53,236 bases of DNA from an uncultured Alphaproteobacteria bacterium (GCA_902530685.1 CACAAZ010000007.1:1-53236), one strand, 5' to 3'. Positions 1 through 9,387 are shown, counted from the stretch's first letter. Translations and numbers: made by a program. The notes: generated from the sequence alone by a model not told the origin.

Positions 1-1
1 T

Positions 2-2599
2 ATTAGTAAGTCAGTATACAACTATTTTGACCTTAATATTGTTGCTGATAAGTTCAAAATTAACCTCTCTAAAGTACCAATAACAATAAAGATTATACTT
101 GAAAATCTATTGCGAAATGAGGATGGTGAAACTGTAACTGAGGACATGATTGCAAAAATTTTTCATTCACTCGCTCAAGAAAATAAAAGTGACAACCTAG
201 AAATAGTTTTTTCCCCAACAAGAGTATTAATGCAAGATTTTACAGGTGTACCAGCTGTGGCAGATTTAGCGGCTATGAGGAATGCATTAAAAAAAAGAGG
301 ATTAGAGCCAAAAATAATTAACCCTCTTTCAAGAGTTGATCTAATTATTGATCACTCAGTAATGGTAGATAGTTATAAAAACAATGATTCACTTGATATA
401 AATGTAAACAAAGAGTTTGAAAGAAACAAAGAGAGGTATCAATTTTTGAAATGGGGTCAAAATTCTTTTGATAATTTCTTCTTAGTTCCTCCAGGTGCTG
501 GCATTTGTCATCAAGTCAATCTAGAGAATATAGCTAAAACAGTTTGGGTAAAAAAATTTAATGAAAAAGAATATATTTTTCCTGACTCAGTTGTAGGCAC
601 TGATAGCCATACTACAATGGTTAATTCACTTTCGGTATTAGGTTGGGGTGTGGGTGGTATAGAAGCAGAAGCGGCTATGTTGGGACAGCCTATATCAATG
701 AATGTTCCTGAAGTAGTAGGCTTTGAATTAAATGGATTATTAAACGAAGGGATTACAGCTACAGACTTAGTATTAACAATTACTAAAATGCTTAGAGAAA
801 GCGGAGTTGTAGGTAAATTTGTTGAATTTTTTGGTAATGGCCTGTCAAATTTATCACTAGCCGATAGAGCTACTATTTCTAACATGGCTCCAGAGTATGG
901 AGCTACATGCGGTTTTTTTCCAACTGATCAAGAAACAATTAATTATTTAAGACTAACTGGCAAAGATGAACAGCATTTAGATATCATAACCGAATATTCA
1001 AAAAAACAATTAATGTGGGCTGATTCCAGCTATAATCCAATTTTTTCTAAAAAAATAAAGTTAGACCTTGCGACCATTGAGCCATCATTAGCTGGTCCTA
1101 AGAGACCTCAAGATAAAATCTTACTTAAAAATATACCAGATGAGTTCAACAAAATTGACAGAAGTCTGTCAGACAACAAAAATAAATTAAACACAGGAGA
1201 TATAGTAATAGCTGCTATTACTAGTTGCACTAACACTTCAAACCCCAGTGTAATGATTGCAGCAGGTTTGTTGGCTAAAAAAGCAGTAGAATTTGGACTC
1301 AATGTTAAACCATGGGTTAAGACAAGCCTTGCCCCTGGCAGTAAAGTAGTAACTGATTATTTGGATAAAGCTGAATTAACAACATACTTGAACAAACTAG
1401 GTTTTAATACTGTAGGTTATGGTTGTACAACTTGTATTGGTAACTCTGGACCACTTGATGCGTGGATATCTGAACGAATTAATTCAAATAACTTGACAGT
1501 TTGCTCTGTTCTTTCTGGAAATAGAAATTTTGAAGGAAGAGTTCATCAAGAAGTTAAGGCAAATTTCCTAGCTTCACCTCCGCTTGTTGTTGCTTACGCT
1601 TTAGCTGGAAACATTAAAATCAATTTAACAACAGACCCTATATCAAAAAATATGGATGGAAAAGAAATATACCTTAGAGACTTATGGCCTACTAATGAAG
1701 AAATTAATAATTTATTAAATTCAAGCCTTTCACCAGATTTGTTTAAAAAAAGATATCAAGAGATTTATGAAGGTGATAAGAATTGGCAATTAATTCAAAG
1801 TGATAAAAACACAACATTTAGTTGGAACGATTCAAGCACTTATATAAAACATCCACCTTTTTTTGAGGAAAATAAAAAAATTACTCTCAAAGACATAGAG
1901 AATGCTCATATACTTGCTATGCTTGGTGACAGTGTTACAACTGATCATATATCGCCAGCAGGAAGTATAAAAGAAGACAGTCCTGCTGGAAAATACTTAA
2001 AAGATCGTCAAGTAAATGTAAAAAACTTTAATTCTTATGGTTCAAGAAGAGGTAATCATGAAATAATGATGAGAGGAACCTTTGCCAATATAAGAATTAA
2101 AAATGAAATATTGCCAGGCACTGAAGGAGGAATAACAAAATCCTTCTTTTCTAACAAATCTATGCCAATTTACGATGCATCTCAAGAATATATTGAAAAC
2201 GAAATTGATACTGTGATTATTGCTGGAAAAGAATACGGCACTGGTTCTTCAAGAGACTGGGCGGCTAAAGGTACAAAGCTGCTTGGGGTCAAAGCTGTTA
2301 TTGCAGAGAGTTTTGAAAGAATACATAGGTCAAACTTAATTGGTATGGGTGTTTTACCTTTAGAGTTTATGGATAATAACAATAGAAACAATCTGAAACT
2401 TAGTGGTAGTGAAAAAATATTTATTAGTGGAATATCGGATTTATATCCTAACAAAATACTTAAATGTAAACTAAAAGGTGAAAACATTAATGAAATAAAT
2501 TTAAAATGCAGAATAGATACAAATAAAGAACTTGATTATTATAAAGCAGGTGGAATTTTAAATTTTGTATTAAACGAAATTATTTCTAATGCTGCATAA
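2..2599 (+). CDS. acnA: aconitate hydratase A, 5'-truncated by window edge
   Basis: Frame open from base 2 to stop at 2599; aconitase motifs VVGTDSHTTMVNSLSVLGWGVGGIEAEAAMLGQP, ITSCTNTSNPSVM, GYGCTTCIGNSG, GDSVTTDHISPAG, GKEYGTGSSRDWAAKG. Confidence 0.97.
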   Translation: MSKSVYNYFDLNIVADKFKINLSKVPITIKIILENLLRNEDGETVTEDMIAKIFHSLAQENKSDNLEIVFSPTRVLMQDFTGVPAVADLAAMRNALKKRGLEPKIINPLSRVDLIIDHSVMVDSYKNNDSLDINVNKEFERNKERYQFLKWGQNSFDNFFLVPPGAGICHQVNLENIAKTVWVKKFNEKEYIFPDSVVGTDSHTTMVNSLSVLGWGVGGIEAEAAMLGQPISMNVPEVVGFELNGLLNEGITATDLVLTITKMLRESGVVGKFVEFFGNGLSNLSLADRATISNMAPEYGATCGFFPTDQETINYLRLTGKDEQHLDIITEYSKKQLMWADSSYNPIFSKKIKLDLATIEPSLAGPKRPQDKILLKNIPDEFNKIDRSLSDNKNKLNTGDIVIAAITSCTNTSNPSVMIAAGLLAKKAVEFGLNVKPWVKTSLAPGSKVVTDYLDKAELTTYLNKLGFNTVGYGCTTCIGNSGPLDAWISERINSNNLTVCSVLSGNRNFEGRVHQEVKANFLASPPLVVAYALAGNIKINLTTDPISKNMDGKEIYLRDLWPTNEEINNLLNSSLSPDLFKKRYQEIYEGDKNWQLIQSDKNTTFSWNDSSTYIKHPPFFEENKKITLKDIENAHILAMLGDSVTTDHISPAGSIKEDSPAGKYLKDRQVNVKNFNSYGSRRGNHEIMMRGTFANIRIKNEILPGTEGGITKSFFSNKSMPIYDASQEYIENEIDTVIIAGKEYGTGSSRDWAAKGTKLLGVKAVIAESFERIHRSNLIGMGVLPLEFMDNNNRNNLKLSGSEKIFISGISDLYPNKILKCKLKGENINEINLKCRIDTNKELDYYKAGGILNFVLNEIISNAA

Positions 2600-2604
2600 T
2601 TTAA

Positions 2605-3501
2605 ATGGATCAAAATAACGGGAATTTACTCGCTATACTTGGACCAACTAATACTGGTAAAACTCATTCAGCTTTTGAAAGATTATTCTCATACTCATCT
2701 GGAATATTTGGTTTTCCTCTAAGATTATTAGCTAGAGAAAATTATGATAAAGCAGTACACCAATATGGATTAAATTATATCGCCCTCATTACAGGTGAGG
2801 AAAAAATTGTTCCAAGAGAGGCAAAATATTTTTTTTGTACTGTTGAGTCAATGCCAACAGATAAACATGTAGACTGTGTAGTAATTGATGAAGTGCAACT
2901 TGCCGCTGATTATGAAAGAGGTCATGTTTTTACCGATAGAATTCTAAACTTAAGAGGTACATATGAAACAATTTTTTTAGGTTCATTGACAATTAAAACA
3001 ATATTAAAAAAATTATTTCCACAGATAAAAATTCAATATAAGGAACGTTTCTCAAACCTTTCATTTCTACCAAAACAGAATTTTTCTAAGTTAAAACCAA
3101 GATCGGCTATAATCGCATTTAATATTAATAAAGTTTACGAGATTGCTGAAAATATTAGAACTCATAAGGGTGGGGCAGCTGTTGTTTTAGGTTCATTAAG
3201 TCCAAGAACTAGAAATTCTCAAGTGCAAATTTATGAAAATAATAAAGTTGATTATTTAGTTGCAACTGATGCAATAGGCATGGGCTTAAACTTGAGCATA
3301 AATCATGTTTGTTTTACATCTTTAGAAAAGTTTGATGGAAGATACAGAAGAAATCTTACGTCTAGTGAAATAGGTCAAATAGCTGGTAGAGCAGGACGTT
3401 ATAAAGATAATGGCACATTTAGTTATACAAGAGATGCAGGAAATATGAATTTATTACATGATTTCTGCGAAAAATCAGAAATAAAATTAAAATTCATTTA
3501 A
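2605..3501 (+). CDS. Suv3-like RNA/DNA helicase core, unusually short (298 aa)
   Basis: GPTNTGKT Walker A, DEVQLAADYERGHVFTDRIL motif II, ATDAIGMGLNLSI and QIAGRAGRY motifs V/VI; stops just after motif VI. Confidence 0.85.
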   Translation: MDQNNGNLLAILGPTNTGKTHSAFERLFSYSSGIFGFPLRLLARENYDKAVHQYGLNYIALITGEEKIVPREAKYFFCTVESMPTDKHVDCVVIDEVQLAADYERGHVFTDRILNLRGTYETIFLGSLTIKTILKKLFPQIKIQYKERFSNLSFLPKQNFSKLKPRSAIIAFNINKVYEIAENIRTHKGGAAVVLGSLSPRTRNSQVQIYENNKVDYLVATDAIGMGLNLSINHVCFTSLEKFDGRYRRNLTSSEIGQIAGRAGRYKDNGTFSYTRDAGNMNLLHDFCEKSEIKLKFI

Positions 3502-3618
3502 AAAATAAAATTATTTTAAAATAAATAAAATGATAATTTTTTTAAGTTTATTTAATCAATGGTATATTGTTGACTTTAACCGTAAGTTTTGGGAATAAAA
3601 GTGCAGCCTTTTATTAAT

Positions 3619-3680
3619 ATCACTGTTTAGTGATTTTGGAGGGAGGTTCCTCCGGGGTAACAAAATACAAGGAGTATTTT
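3619..3680 (+). promoter_or_regulatory. structured 5' leader of Lys-rich protein (three candidate hairpins)
   Basis: ATCACT-gttt-AGTGAT (3619-3634); GGAGG (3638-3642) / CCTCC (3649-3653); AAAATAC-aagga-GTATTTT (3662-3680) with the ribosome-binding site in its loop. Confidence 0.5.
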
Positions 3681-3854
3681 ATGGCTAAGAAGAAAAAGAA
3701 AGCTGCTCCAAAGAAAAAGAAAAAAGCAGCTACTAAGAAAAAGAAAAAAGCAGCTCCAAAGAAAAAAAAGAAAAAAGCTGCTCCTAAGAAAAAGAAAAAA
3801 GCAGCACCTAAGAAAAAGAAAAAAGCTGCTAAGAAAAAGAAAAAGAAAAGATAG
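3681..3854 (+). CDS. Lys/Ala-rich repeat protein (histone H1-like / AlgP-like basic protein), 57 aa
   Basis: MAKKKKKAAPKKKKKAATKKKKKAAPKKKKKK...; imperfect AAPKKKKK repeats; AAGGAG RBS 7 nt upstream of ATG at 3681. Confidence 0.75.
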   Translation: MAKKKKKAAPKKKKKAATKKKKKAAPKKKKKKAAPKKKKKAAPKKKKKAAKKKKKKR

Positions 3855-3873
3855 TACAACTACATCTTTTCAC

Positions 3874-3900
3874 GAAAACTTTTTTATGAAGTTTTCTTTT
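3874..3900 (+). terminator. Rho-independent terminator candidate 1
   Basis: GAAAACTT-ttttatg-AAGTTTTC followed by TTTT. Confidence 0.5.
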
Positions 3901-3923
3901 TCTTATCTTTTTCCAAAAGATAA

Positions 3924-3947
3924 AACGGGGTACTGCCCCGTTTTTTT
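3924..3947 (+). terminator. Rho-independent terminator candidate 2
   Basis: ACGGGGtactgCCCCGT followed by T-run. Confidence 0.75.
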
Positions 3948-3983
3948 ATTGTTTTAATACCAAAAGTGACTAGATCATAAATA

Positions 3984-4589
3984 ATGATACTTGTTAAAGA
4001 TTTGTCAATTGAGAGATCCAATAAAAAAATATTTGAAAATGTTAATCTATCTCTTGGGACCGGAAAAATTATAATCTTAAAAGGGGAGAATGGCTCAGGC
4101 AAAACAACCTTATTAAAATCTATTCTTAATTTGATAGAGCCAACATCTGGGTCAATATATTGGAAAGGTAAATTACTAAATAAAAATTTAAATGATTTTT
4201 ATAATCATGTTACATACATAGCTGATAAAACAACGAGTCTAAGAAAATTAACCGTTCAAGATAATATAAATATTTGGAAAAAAATCTTTTTATCAAAAAT
4301 TGGTAAATCTAATATTGAAAATATTTTAAAAATTTTAAAGCTAGATTTTTATTTAGGTCAAAAAGTAAATTCATTGTCTTTTGGTGAAATAAAGAAGTTA
4401 GAACTTTTAAGATTAATAATAGAAAACAAAAAAATTTGGATTTTAGATGAACCTTTATCTAATTTAGATAAAGAAACAATCAATGTCGTAGAACAAACTT
4501 TTGAAGATCATTGCGCAAAAGAAGGTTCAATAATTTTTAGCTCCCATCAAGATACTGTAATAAATGTGACTGAAGAAGTTATATTATAA
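3984..4589 (+). CDS. ccmA: heme exporter ATP-binding protein CcmA
   Basis: ABC ATPase: GENGSGKTTLLK, LSFGE, WILDEPLSNLD; first gene of ccm cluster. Confidence 0.93.
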   Translation: MILVKDLSIERSNKKIFENVNLSLGTGKIIILKGENGSGKTTLLKSILNLIEPTSGSIYWKGKLLNKNLNDFYNHVTYIADKTTSLRKLTVQDNINIWKKIFLSKIGKSNIENILKILKLDFYLGQKVNSLSFGEIKKLELLRLIIENKKIWILDEPLSNLDKETINVVEQTFEDHCAKEGSIIFSSHQDTVINVTEEVIL

Positions 4590-5264
4590 ATGATTAGTTT
4601 TTTAAGTAAGATTGGATCGTTTTATTACAGAGAATACAAATTAAACCTAAGTGGTTTTCAAGATATTTTGACAAACATTATTTTTTTCTTTGTATCAATA
4701 TTTATATTTATTTTTTCTATTGGGCCAGAAAAAGAAACGATTTCGTTAATAGGAGTAGGAATCGTATGGACATTATTATTATTAAGCTCAACTCTTTCTC
4801 TAAGGAAATTTTATCAAGATGATTTTGAAAATGGAAACTTATTACTTATGCGTTTAAATGGATTTAGTTATGGTTTTATATCTATTTTAAAAACATTTTC
4901 ACATTTTTTATTTGTTCAAGTACCTTTTCTACTGTCAATACCAATTGCATGTATTTTATTAAATATTGCAAATGATAAAGTAGTTTACCTATTTGCAAGC
5001 TTTGCAATTGGTTCTTTAATTTTATCTTGCTTGGGTTCAATTTCATCATCAATGAACCTTATGAACCAAAGAAATTTTTTACTTGGAAGTCTGATAGTTA
5101 TGATATTTAGTGTGCCAATTATTATTTTTTCTGTAGGCATTATCAATATGGAAAAAAACTTTTATTCTCTTATGAGTGTGTTAGTTGGAATATTATTAAT
5201 AGTTTTTTCGATTAATCCCTGGGCAAGTGGTTTGTGTCTTAAGCTTTCATTAGAAAATAATTAA
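4590..5264 (+). CDS. ccmB: heme exporter permease CcmB
   Basis: Membrane protein with CcmB-like N-terminus (YYREYKLNL..), position between ccmA and ccmC. Confidence 0.92.
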   Translation: MISFLSKIGSFYYREYKLNLSGFQDILTNIIFFFVSIFIFIFSIGPEKETISLIGVGIVWTLLLLSSTLSLRKFYQDDFENGNLLLMRLNGFSYGFISILKTFSHFLFVQVPFLLSIPIACILLNIANDKVVYLFASFAIGSLILSCLGSISSSMNLMNQRNFLLGSLIVMIFSVPIIIFSVGIINMEKNFYSLMSVLVGILLIVFSINPWASGLCLKLSLENN

Positions 5265-5265
5265 A

Positions 5266-5964
5266 ATGATGTTTTTATTTAATCCTTACAAATTTAATAA
5301 GACTGCTGATTACTTATTTAAACCTATTTTGTTTCTTTCAATTATATTATTTTCTTTTGGATTATTGTATTCTTTGTTTTTGTCACCAGATGATTACCAG
5401 CAAGGAACAACAGTGCGAATTATGTATGTGCATGTTCCAAGTGCTTGGTTATCTCTCATGACTTATGCAATAATGACTCTGTATAGTGTTGCAGCCCTTG
5501 CCTTTAGAATACCTTTTGGATTTATAGTTAATTCTGCAATAGCTCCAATAGGGGCAGTATATACTTTAATTTGTATAATTAGCGGATCTTTATGGGGAAA
5601 ACCAATGTGGGGAACCTGGTGGGTATGGGATGCACGCTTAACATCAGTTGCATTACTTTTTATAATTTACCTTATAATTATTTTTATGAATTTATCTTTT
5701 GAAAACAGGATTGTAAAAGAGAAAGTAATTGCAATATTTATTCTTGTTGGATCTATAAACCTGCCAATAGTTAAATTTTCTGTAGATTGGTGGAATACCT
5801 TACATCAACCAGCAACAATAAGTAAGTTATCTAAGCCTAGTATTGACCCTTCAATGATGACACCATTAATCATTATGACATTTGCATTTATAATGATTGG
5901 AATATCGATTGCTATTTTGAGGATAAAGACAGAAATAATATCAAGAAAATCAAATTTAAGGTAA
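5266..5964 (+). CDS. ccmC: heme exporter permease CcmC
   Basis: WGKPMWGTWWVWDARLTS tryptophan-rich WWD motif; MYVHVPSAWLS. Confidence 0.96.
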   Translation: MMFLFNPYKFNKTADYLFKPILFLSIILFSFGLLYSLFLSPDDYQQGTTVRIMYVHVPSAWLSLMTYAIMTLYSVAALAFRIPFGFIVNSAIAPIGAVYTLICIISGSLWGKPMWGTWWVWDARLTSVALLFIIYLIIIFMNLSFENRIVKEKVIAIFILVGSINLPIVKFSVDWWNTLHQPATISKLSKPSIDPSMMTPLIIMTFAFIMIGISIAILRIKTEIISRKSNLR

Positions 5965-6025
5965 TTTGTGACCTTTGGTCCTTTTGATTAAGTATCTTTC
6001 TTAAATATTTTTGATATTAGAAAAT

Positions 6026-6130
6026 ATGTATTTTTGGTTTATTTTTGGAAGTTATATCACAGCTTTTTTTTTAATTTTTTTATTATTTTTTTTTAGTTAT
6101 TTAAAATATAGAAAAATAAAAGACAAATGA
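6026..6130 (+). CDS. ccmD: heme exporter small protein CcmD (34 aa; not in ORF track)
   Basis: ATG at 6026: MYFWFIFGSYITAFFLIFLLFFFSYLKYRKIKDK*, one TM helix with basic tail, ATGA overlap with ccmE start. Confidence 0.8.
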   Translation: MYFWFIFGSYITAFFLIFLLFFFSYLKYRKIKDK

Positions 6131-6567
6131 GTTTACGATTTCAAAGATTGCTCTTAATTTTACTTACTTTAATAATAATTTTTAGTGCTGTTTTACTAAT
6201 TTTGTATAATACTAGAGAAAACGTGTCATACTTCTATACGCCATCTGAAATTGATGAATCTGATATGTTAACAAAAAAAATTATAAGAATAGGTGGTTTT
6301 GTTGAAAAAAATAGTTTCAATAAAATTTCTTCAAGTTCATTTAAATTTAGAATTACAGATGAGAAGGCATCTATACTTGTAGCTTATGATGGGATACTGC
6401 CAGATTTATTTAGAGAAGGACAAGGTGCAGTTATAGAAGGTAGTTTTAGTGATAATAATATTTTTAACGCTACGAATGTTTTTGCAAAACATGATGAAAA
6501 TTATATGCCTAAATCAATAAAAGAAAGCTTAAAAGATACGGGTTATTGGAATAAAAACTACAAATGA
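6127..6567 (+). CDS. ccmE: cytochrome c maturation protein CcmE
   Basis: N-terminal TM, OB-fold; KHDENYMPK heme-binding motif (HDENY). Confidence 0.95.
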   Translation: MSLRFQRLLLILLTLIIIFSAVLLILYNTRENVSYFYTPSEIDESDMLTKKIIRIGGFVEKNSFNKISSSSFKFRITDEKASILVAYDGILPDLFREGQGAVIEGSFSDNNIFNATNVFAKHDENYMPKSIKESLKDTGYWNKNYK

Positions 6568-8426
6568 GTTCATTATTTGGATTTTTAAGTTTAATTTTTG
6601 CAACAGGTATCAATTTTTACTTATTTTTTTCTAGATATATACTTAGATTTCAAAGTCAGAGATTTAACTTTTTTATTCGTTTGTCATCATTATTGACTTT
6701 ACTATCTTTTTTTTCATTGATGTATGCTTACATAATATCAGATTTTTCAAACTATAATGTTTTTCAAAACTCTCATTCAAATAAACCGTTAATTTATAAA
6801 ATTTCAGGTACTTGGGGGAATCATGAGGGTTCAATGCTTTTGTGGCTCAGTACGTTGTCTATTTTTAGTTTCTTTTTTTCTTTTACGAAGAATATAGAAG
6901 ATGATTTCAAAAAATTAACTTTAATTATTCAATCTTTTCTTCATATTTTATTTAGTCTTTTCATAATTTTTACATCTAATCCATTTCTCGTTAACTCAAT
7001 ATTAGTAAATGAGGGTTTAGGCTTAAATCCTATTTTACAAGATCCAGGATTAGCTGTTCATCCTCCAGTTTTGTATGCAGGTTATATTGGTTATTCTATA
7101 GTTTTCAGTATAGCAATTGCAGGTTTGTTTCAAAATAAAGATGATGAATGGCTTTATGTTGCAAAAAAATGGTCATTAATTAGCTGGACTTTTTTAACTG
7201 GTGGAATAGCTCTTGGTTCGTATTGGGCATATTATGAACTAGGCTGGGGTGGTTGGTGGTTTTGGGATCCTGTAGAAAATATTTCACTAATGCCTTGGAT
7301 TGCTGGACTTGCATTAGTTCATTCTCTTATGATGGTAAGAGGTGAACAAGCTATTAAAAAGTGGATAGTCTTTTTATCTATTTTATGCTTCTCGTTAAGT
7401 GTATTTGGAACATTTTTGGTAAGATCTGGAATCCTAACAAGTGTACATTCTTTTGCTGCAGATGCCTCTAGAGGTATATTTATATTACTAATTTTTTTTA
7501 TAGTAACAGGATTTGGTTTTTTGGTTTTCTTGTTAAAAGAACCAAAAAAATCAAACTCTTTAAACTTATTATTCATCAATAAGGTTTCTGCCCTAGTTAT
7601 AAATAATATTTTAATGATTATAGCAACCTTAACTATACTTTTAGGCACTATATATCCAATCATAATTGAAGTTTTGTATAATAAAAGAATATCAGTAGGA
7701 GGTCCTTATTTTAATTCAACAGTTATACCTATAATGATACCTGGTTTCTTACTAATGAGCATTGCACCAATTTTATCTTGGCAAACAAATAAAATAATAA
7801 ATTCAAAAAAATATGCTCTAGGTTTTATTATATTGAGTATTTTAGTTTTAATTCAATCATTTTTTTTAGAATTTAATACATGGGGACTTGTTGGACTTCT
7901 TTTAGGTTTTTGGATAATATTAGCGTCAATAATTGCAATATGTTCTTCTTATAAAGTTAAATTTACTATTAAGTTTTTTCAAATAATTAATCCTCACATA
8001 GCTCATATCGGGGTAGGGATTGCTATAATTGGTATAACCTGCTCAAGTATTTTTCAAACTGAGCTAGATTTTAATCTTAATGAGGGAGACAAGTTTAACG
8101 TAAATGGTAAAATGGTTTTGTTTGAAGAAATAGCAACCACTAATCAAATTAATTTTCAGTCTTTGAGGGGAAAATTTTTGTTTGATATTGAAAAAGATGA
8201 ATCAAGAAAAATAGAAGCTGGAAAAAATTATTATCCTGTGTCTAAGATGATTACATCTGAAGCTGGTATTTTACACCAATGGAATAAAGACATATACTTT
8301 ATCCTTGGTGATCAAAAAAATAATGAGTGGTTTGTAAAAGTTTTAATTAATCCATTTGTTAGTTTTATATGGCTTGGAGTAATAATAATGATGTATTCAG
8401 GATTAATAGCAGTTACAAGAAGATGA
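6564..8426 (+). CDS. ccmF: heme lyase subunit CcmF
   Basis: ISGTWGNHEGSMLLW, GWGGWWFWDPVENISLMPW. Confidence 0.96.
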   Translation: MSSLFGFLSLIFATGINFYLFFSRYILRFQSQRFNFFIRLSSLLTLLSFFSLMYAYIISDFSNYNVFQNSHSNKPLIYKISGTWGNHEGSMLLWLSTLSIFSFFFSFTKNIEDDFKKLTLIIQSFLHILFSLFIIFTSNPFLVNSILVNEGLGLNPILQDPGLAVHPPVLYAGYIGYSIVFSIAIAGLFQNKDDEWLYVAKKWSLISWTFLTGGIALGSYWAYYELGWGGWWFWDPVENISLMPWIAGLALVHSLMMVRGEQAIKKWIVFLSILCFSLSVFGTFLVRSGILTSVHSFAADASRGIFILLIFFIVTGFGFLVFLLKEPKKSNSLNLLFINKVSALVINNILMIIATLTILLGTIYPIIIEVLYNKRISVGGPYFNSTVIPIMIPGFLLMSIAPILSWQTNKIINSKKYALGFIILSILVLIQSFFLEFNTWGLVGLLLGFWIILASIIAICSSYKVKFTIKFFQIINPHIAHIGVGIAIIGITCSSIFQTELDFNLNEGDKFNVNGKMVLFEEIATTNQINFQSLRGKFLFDIEKDESRKIEAGKNYYPVSKMITSEAGILHQWNKDIYFILGDQKNNEWFVKVLINPFVSFIWLGVIIMMYSGLIAVTRR

Positions 8427-8947
8427 ATAAAATAGTAATTTTAACACCTTTAATTATACTTTTAGTAATATGTATTTTTTCACTAACTTATTTATTAAGT
8501 GGTAAAGATCCCAATAAACCACCAAGTGCACTCTTAAATAAAGATGTTCCTATTTTTGAAAGTAGTTCTTTATACAATTCTAAGGAAATAATTAGAACAA
8601 TAGACATAAAAAATAAAAAAACTTTGATTAATTTTTTTGCTTCCTGGTGTAGTCCTTGTAAAATAGAGCATCCACTTTTTTTTGAGATAAGTGAAAAATA
8701 CCCTGAATTATATTTGTTGGGGTTTAATCATAAAGATCCAACTTCACAGGCTAAAAAATATTTGGAGGACGATGGAAATCCATATGATTTTGTTGGTGTA
8801 GATGCTGATGGATTAATTGCTTTAGAATTTGGTGTATTTGGACTTCCAGAAACATATTTAATTAATGAGAATGGTAAGATAGTCTTTAAATTCATGGGTC
8901 CAATAACAACTGATGTTTTAAAAAATGAAATCGAGCCACTTCTTTAG
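8423..8947 (+). CDS. ccmG: thiol:disulfide interchange protein CcmG/DsbE
   Basis: NFFASWCSPCKIEHP thioredoxin-type CxxC; ATGA overlap with ccmF; GVFGLPETYLI. Confidence 0.92.
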   Translation: MNKIVILTPLIILLVICIFSLTYLLSGKDPNKPPSALLNKDVPIFESSSLYNSKEIIRTIDIKNKKTLINFFASWCSPCKIEHPLFFEISEKYPELYLLGFNHKDPTSQAKKYLEDDGNPYDFVGVDADGLIALEFGVFGLPETYLINENGKIVFKFMGPITTDVLKNEIEPLL

Positions 8948-8957
8948 AATTTTACAT

Positions 8958-9311
8958 ATGACAATTTTAAGTTTTATGTTTGTTTCTTTCAAAATATATG
9001 CACTTGAGAATACTGATGAAAGAGTTAAAAACTTAACTCTAGAGTTACGATGTATGACTTGTCAGAACCAAAGTATTTATGACTCGGATGCTGAATTCTC
9101 AAATGATATCAAAAAAATAGTTAAACAAAAATTACTTGAAGGTAAAAGTGAGAGAGATATAAAGATATTTTTAGTTGACAGATATGGTGAATACATTCTT
9201 TTTAGACCACTAATGAATTATAATAATATTTTTCTTTGGAGTTTTCCTTTTATATTACTAATATTTGGCTTATTTTTTGTATTAATTAAGATCAAAACAA
9301 AAAAGGTTTGA
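8958..9311 (+). CDS. ccmH: cytochrome c-type biogenesis protein CcmH
   Basis: LRCMTCQNQSIYDSDA matches the CcmH LRCxxCQNQ motif; C-terminal TM helix. Confidence 0.93.
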   Translation: MTILSFMFVSFKIYALENTDERVKNLTLELRCMTCQNQSIYDSDAEFSNDIKKIVKQKLLEGKSERDIKIFLVDRYGEYILFRPLMNYNNIFLWSFPFILLIFGLFFVLIKIKTKKV

Positions 9312-9387
9312 ACAATTTATTTTGTTTTTTTTTATTTAGCTTATATGGTTTCTTAATAATTTAGAAATACTTCTTCAAGGAGGAAAC

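Noticed and set aside
511-885. 124-aa minus-strand ORF
   Set aside because: Antisense within aconitase with strong coding motifs on the plus strand. The same applies to 1108-1302, 2182-2487, 7319-7663, 9948-10226, 15078-15308, 16032-16244, 22134-22454, 23227-23637, 29305-29631, 45235-45537, 47420-47608, 48950-49138 and 49788-50054.
3681-3854. Tandem repeats resembling a CRISPR or satellite array
   Set aside because: Repeats are in frame and encode AAPKKKKK units of a protein; no unique spacers.
3620-3859. 79-aa Phe-rich minus-strand ORF
   Set aside because: Exact antisense of the AAG/AAA-rich Lys-rich gene; codon composition artifact.
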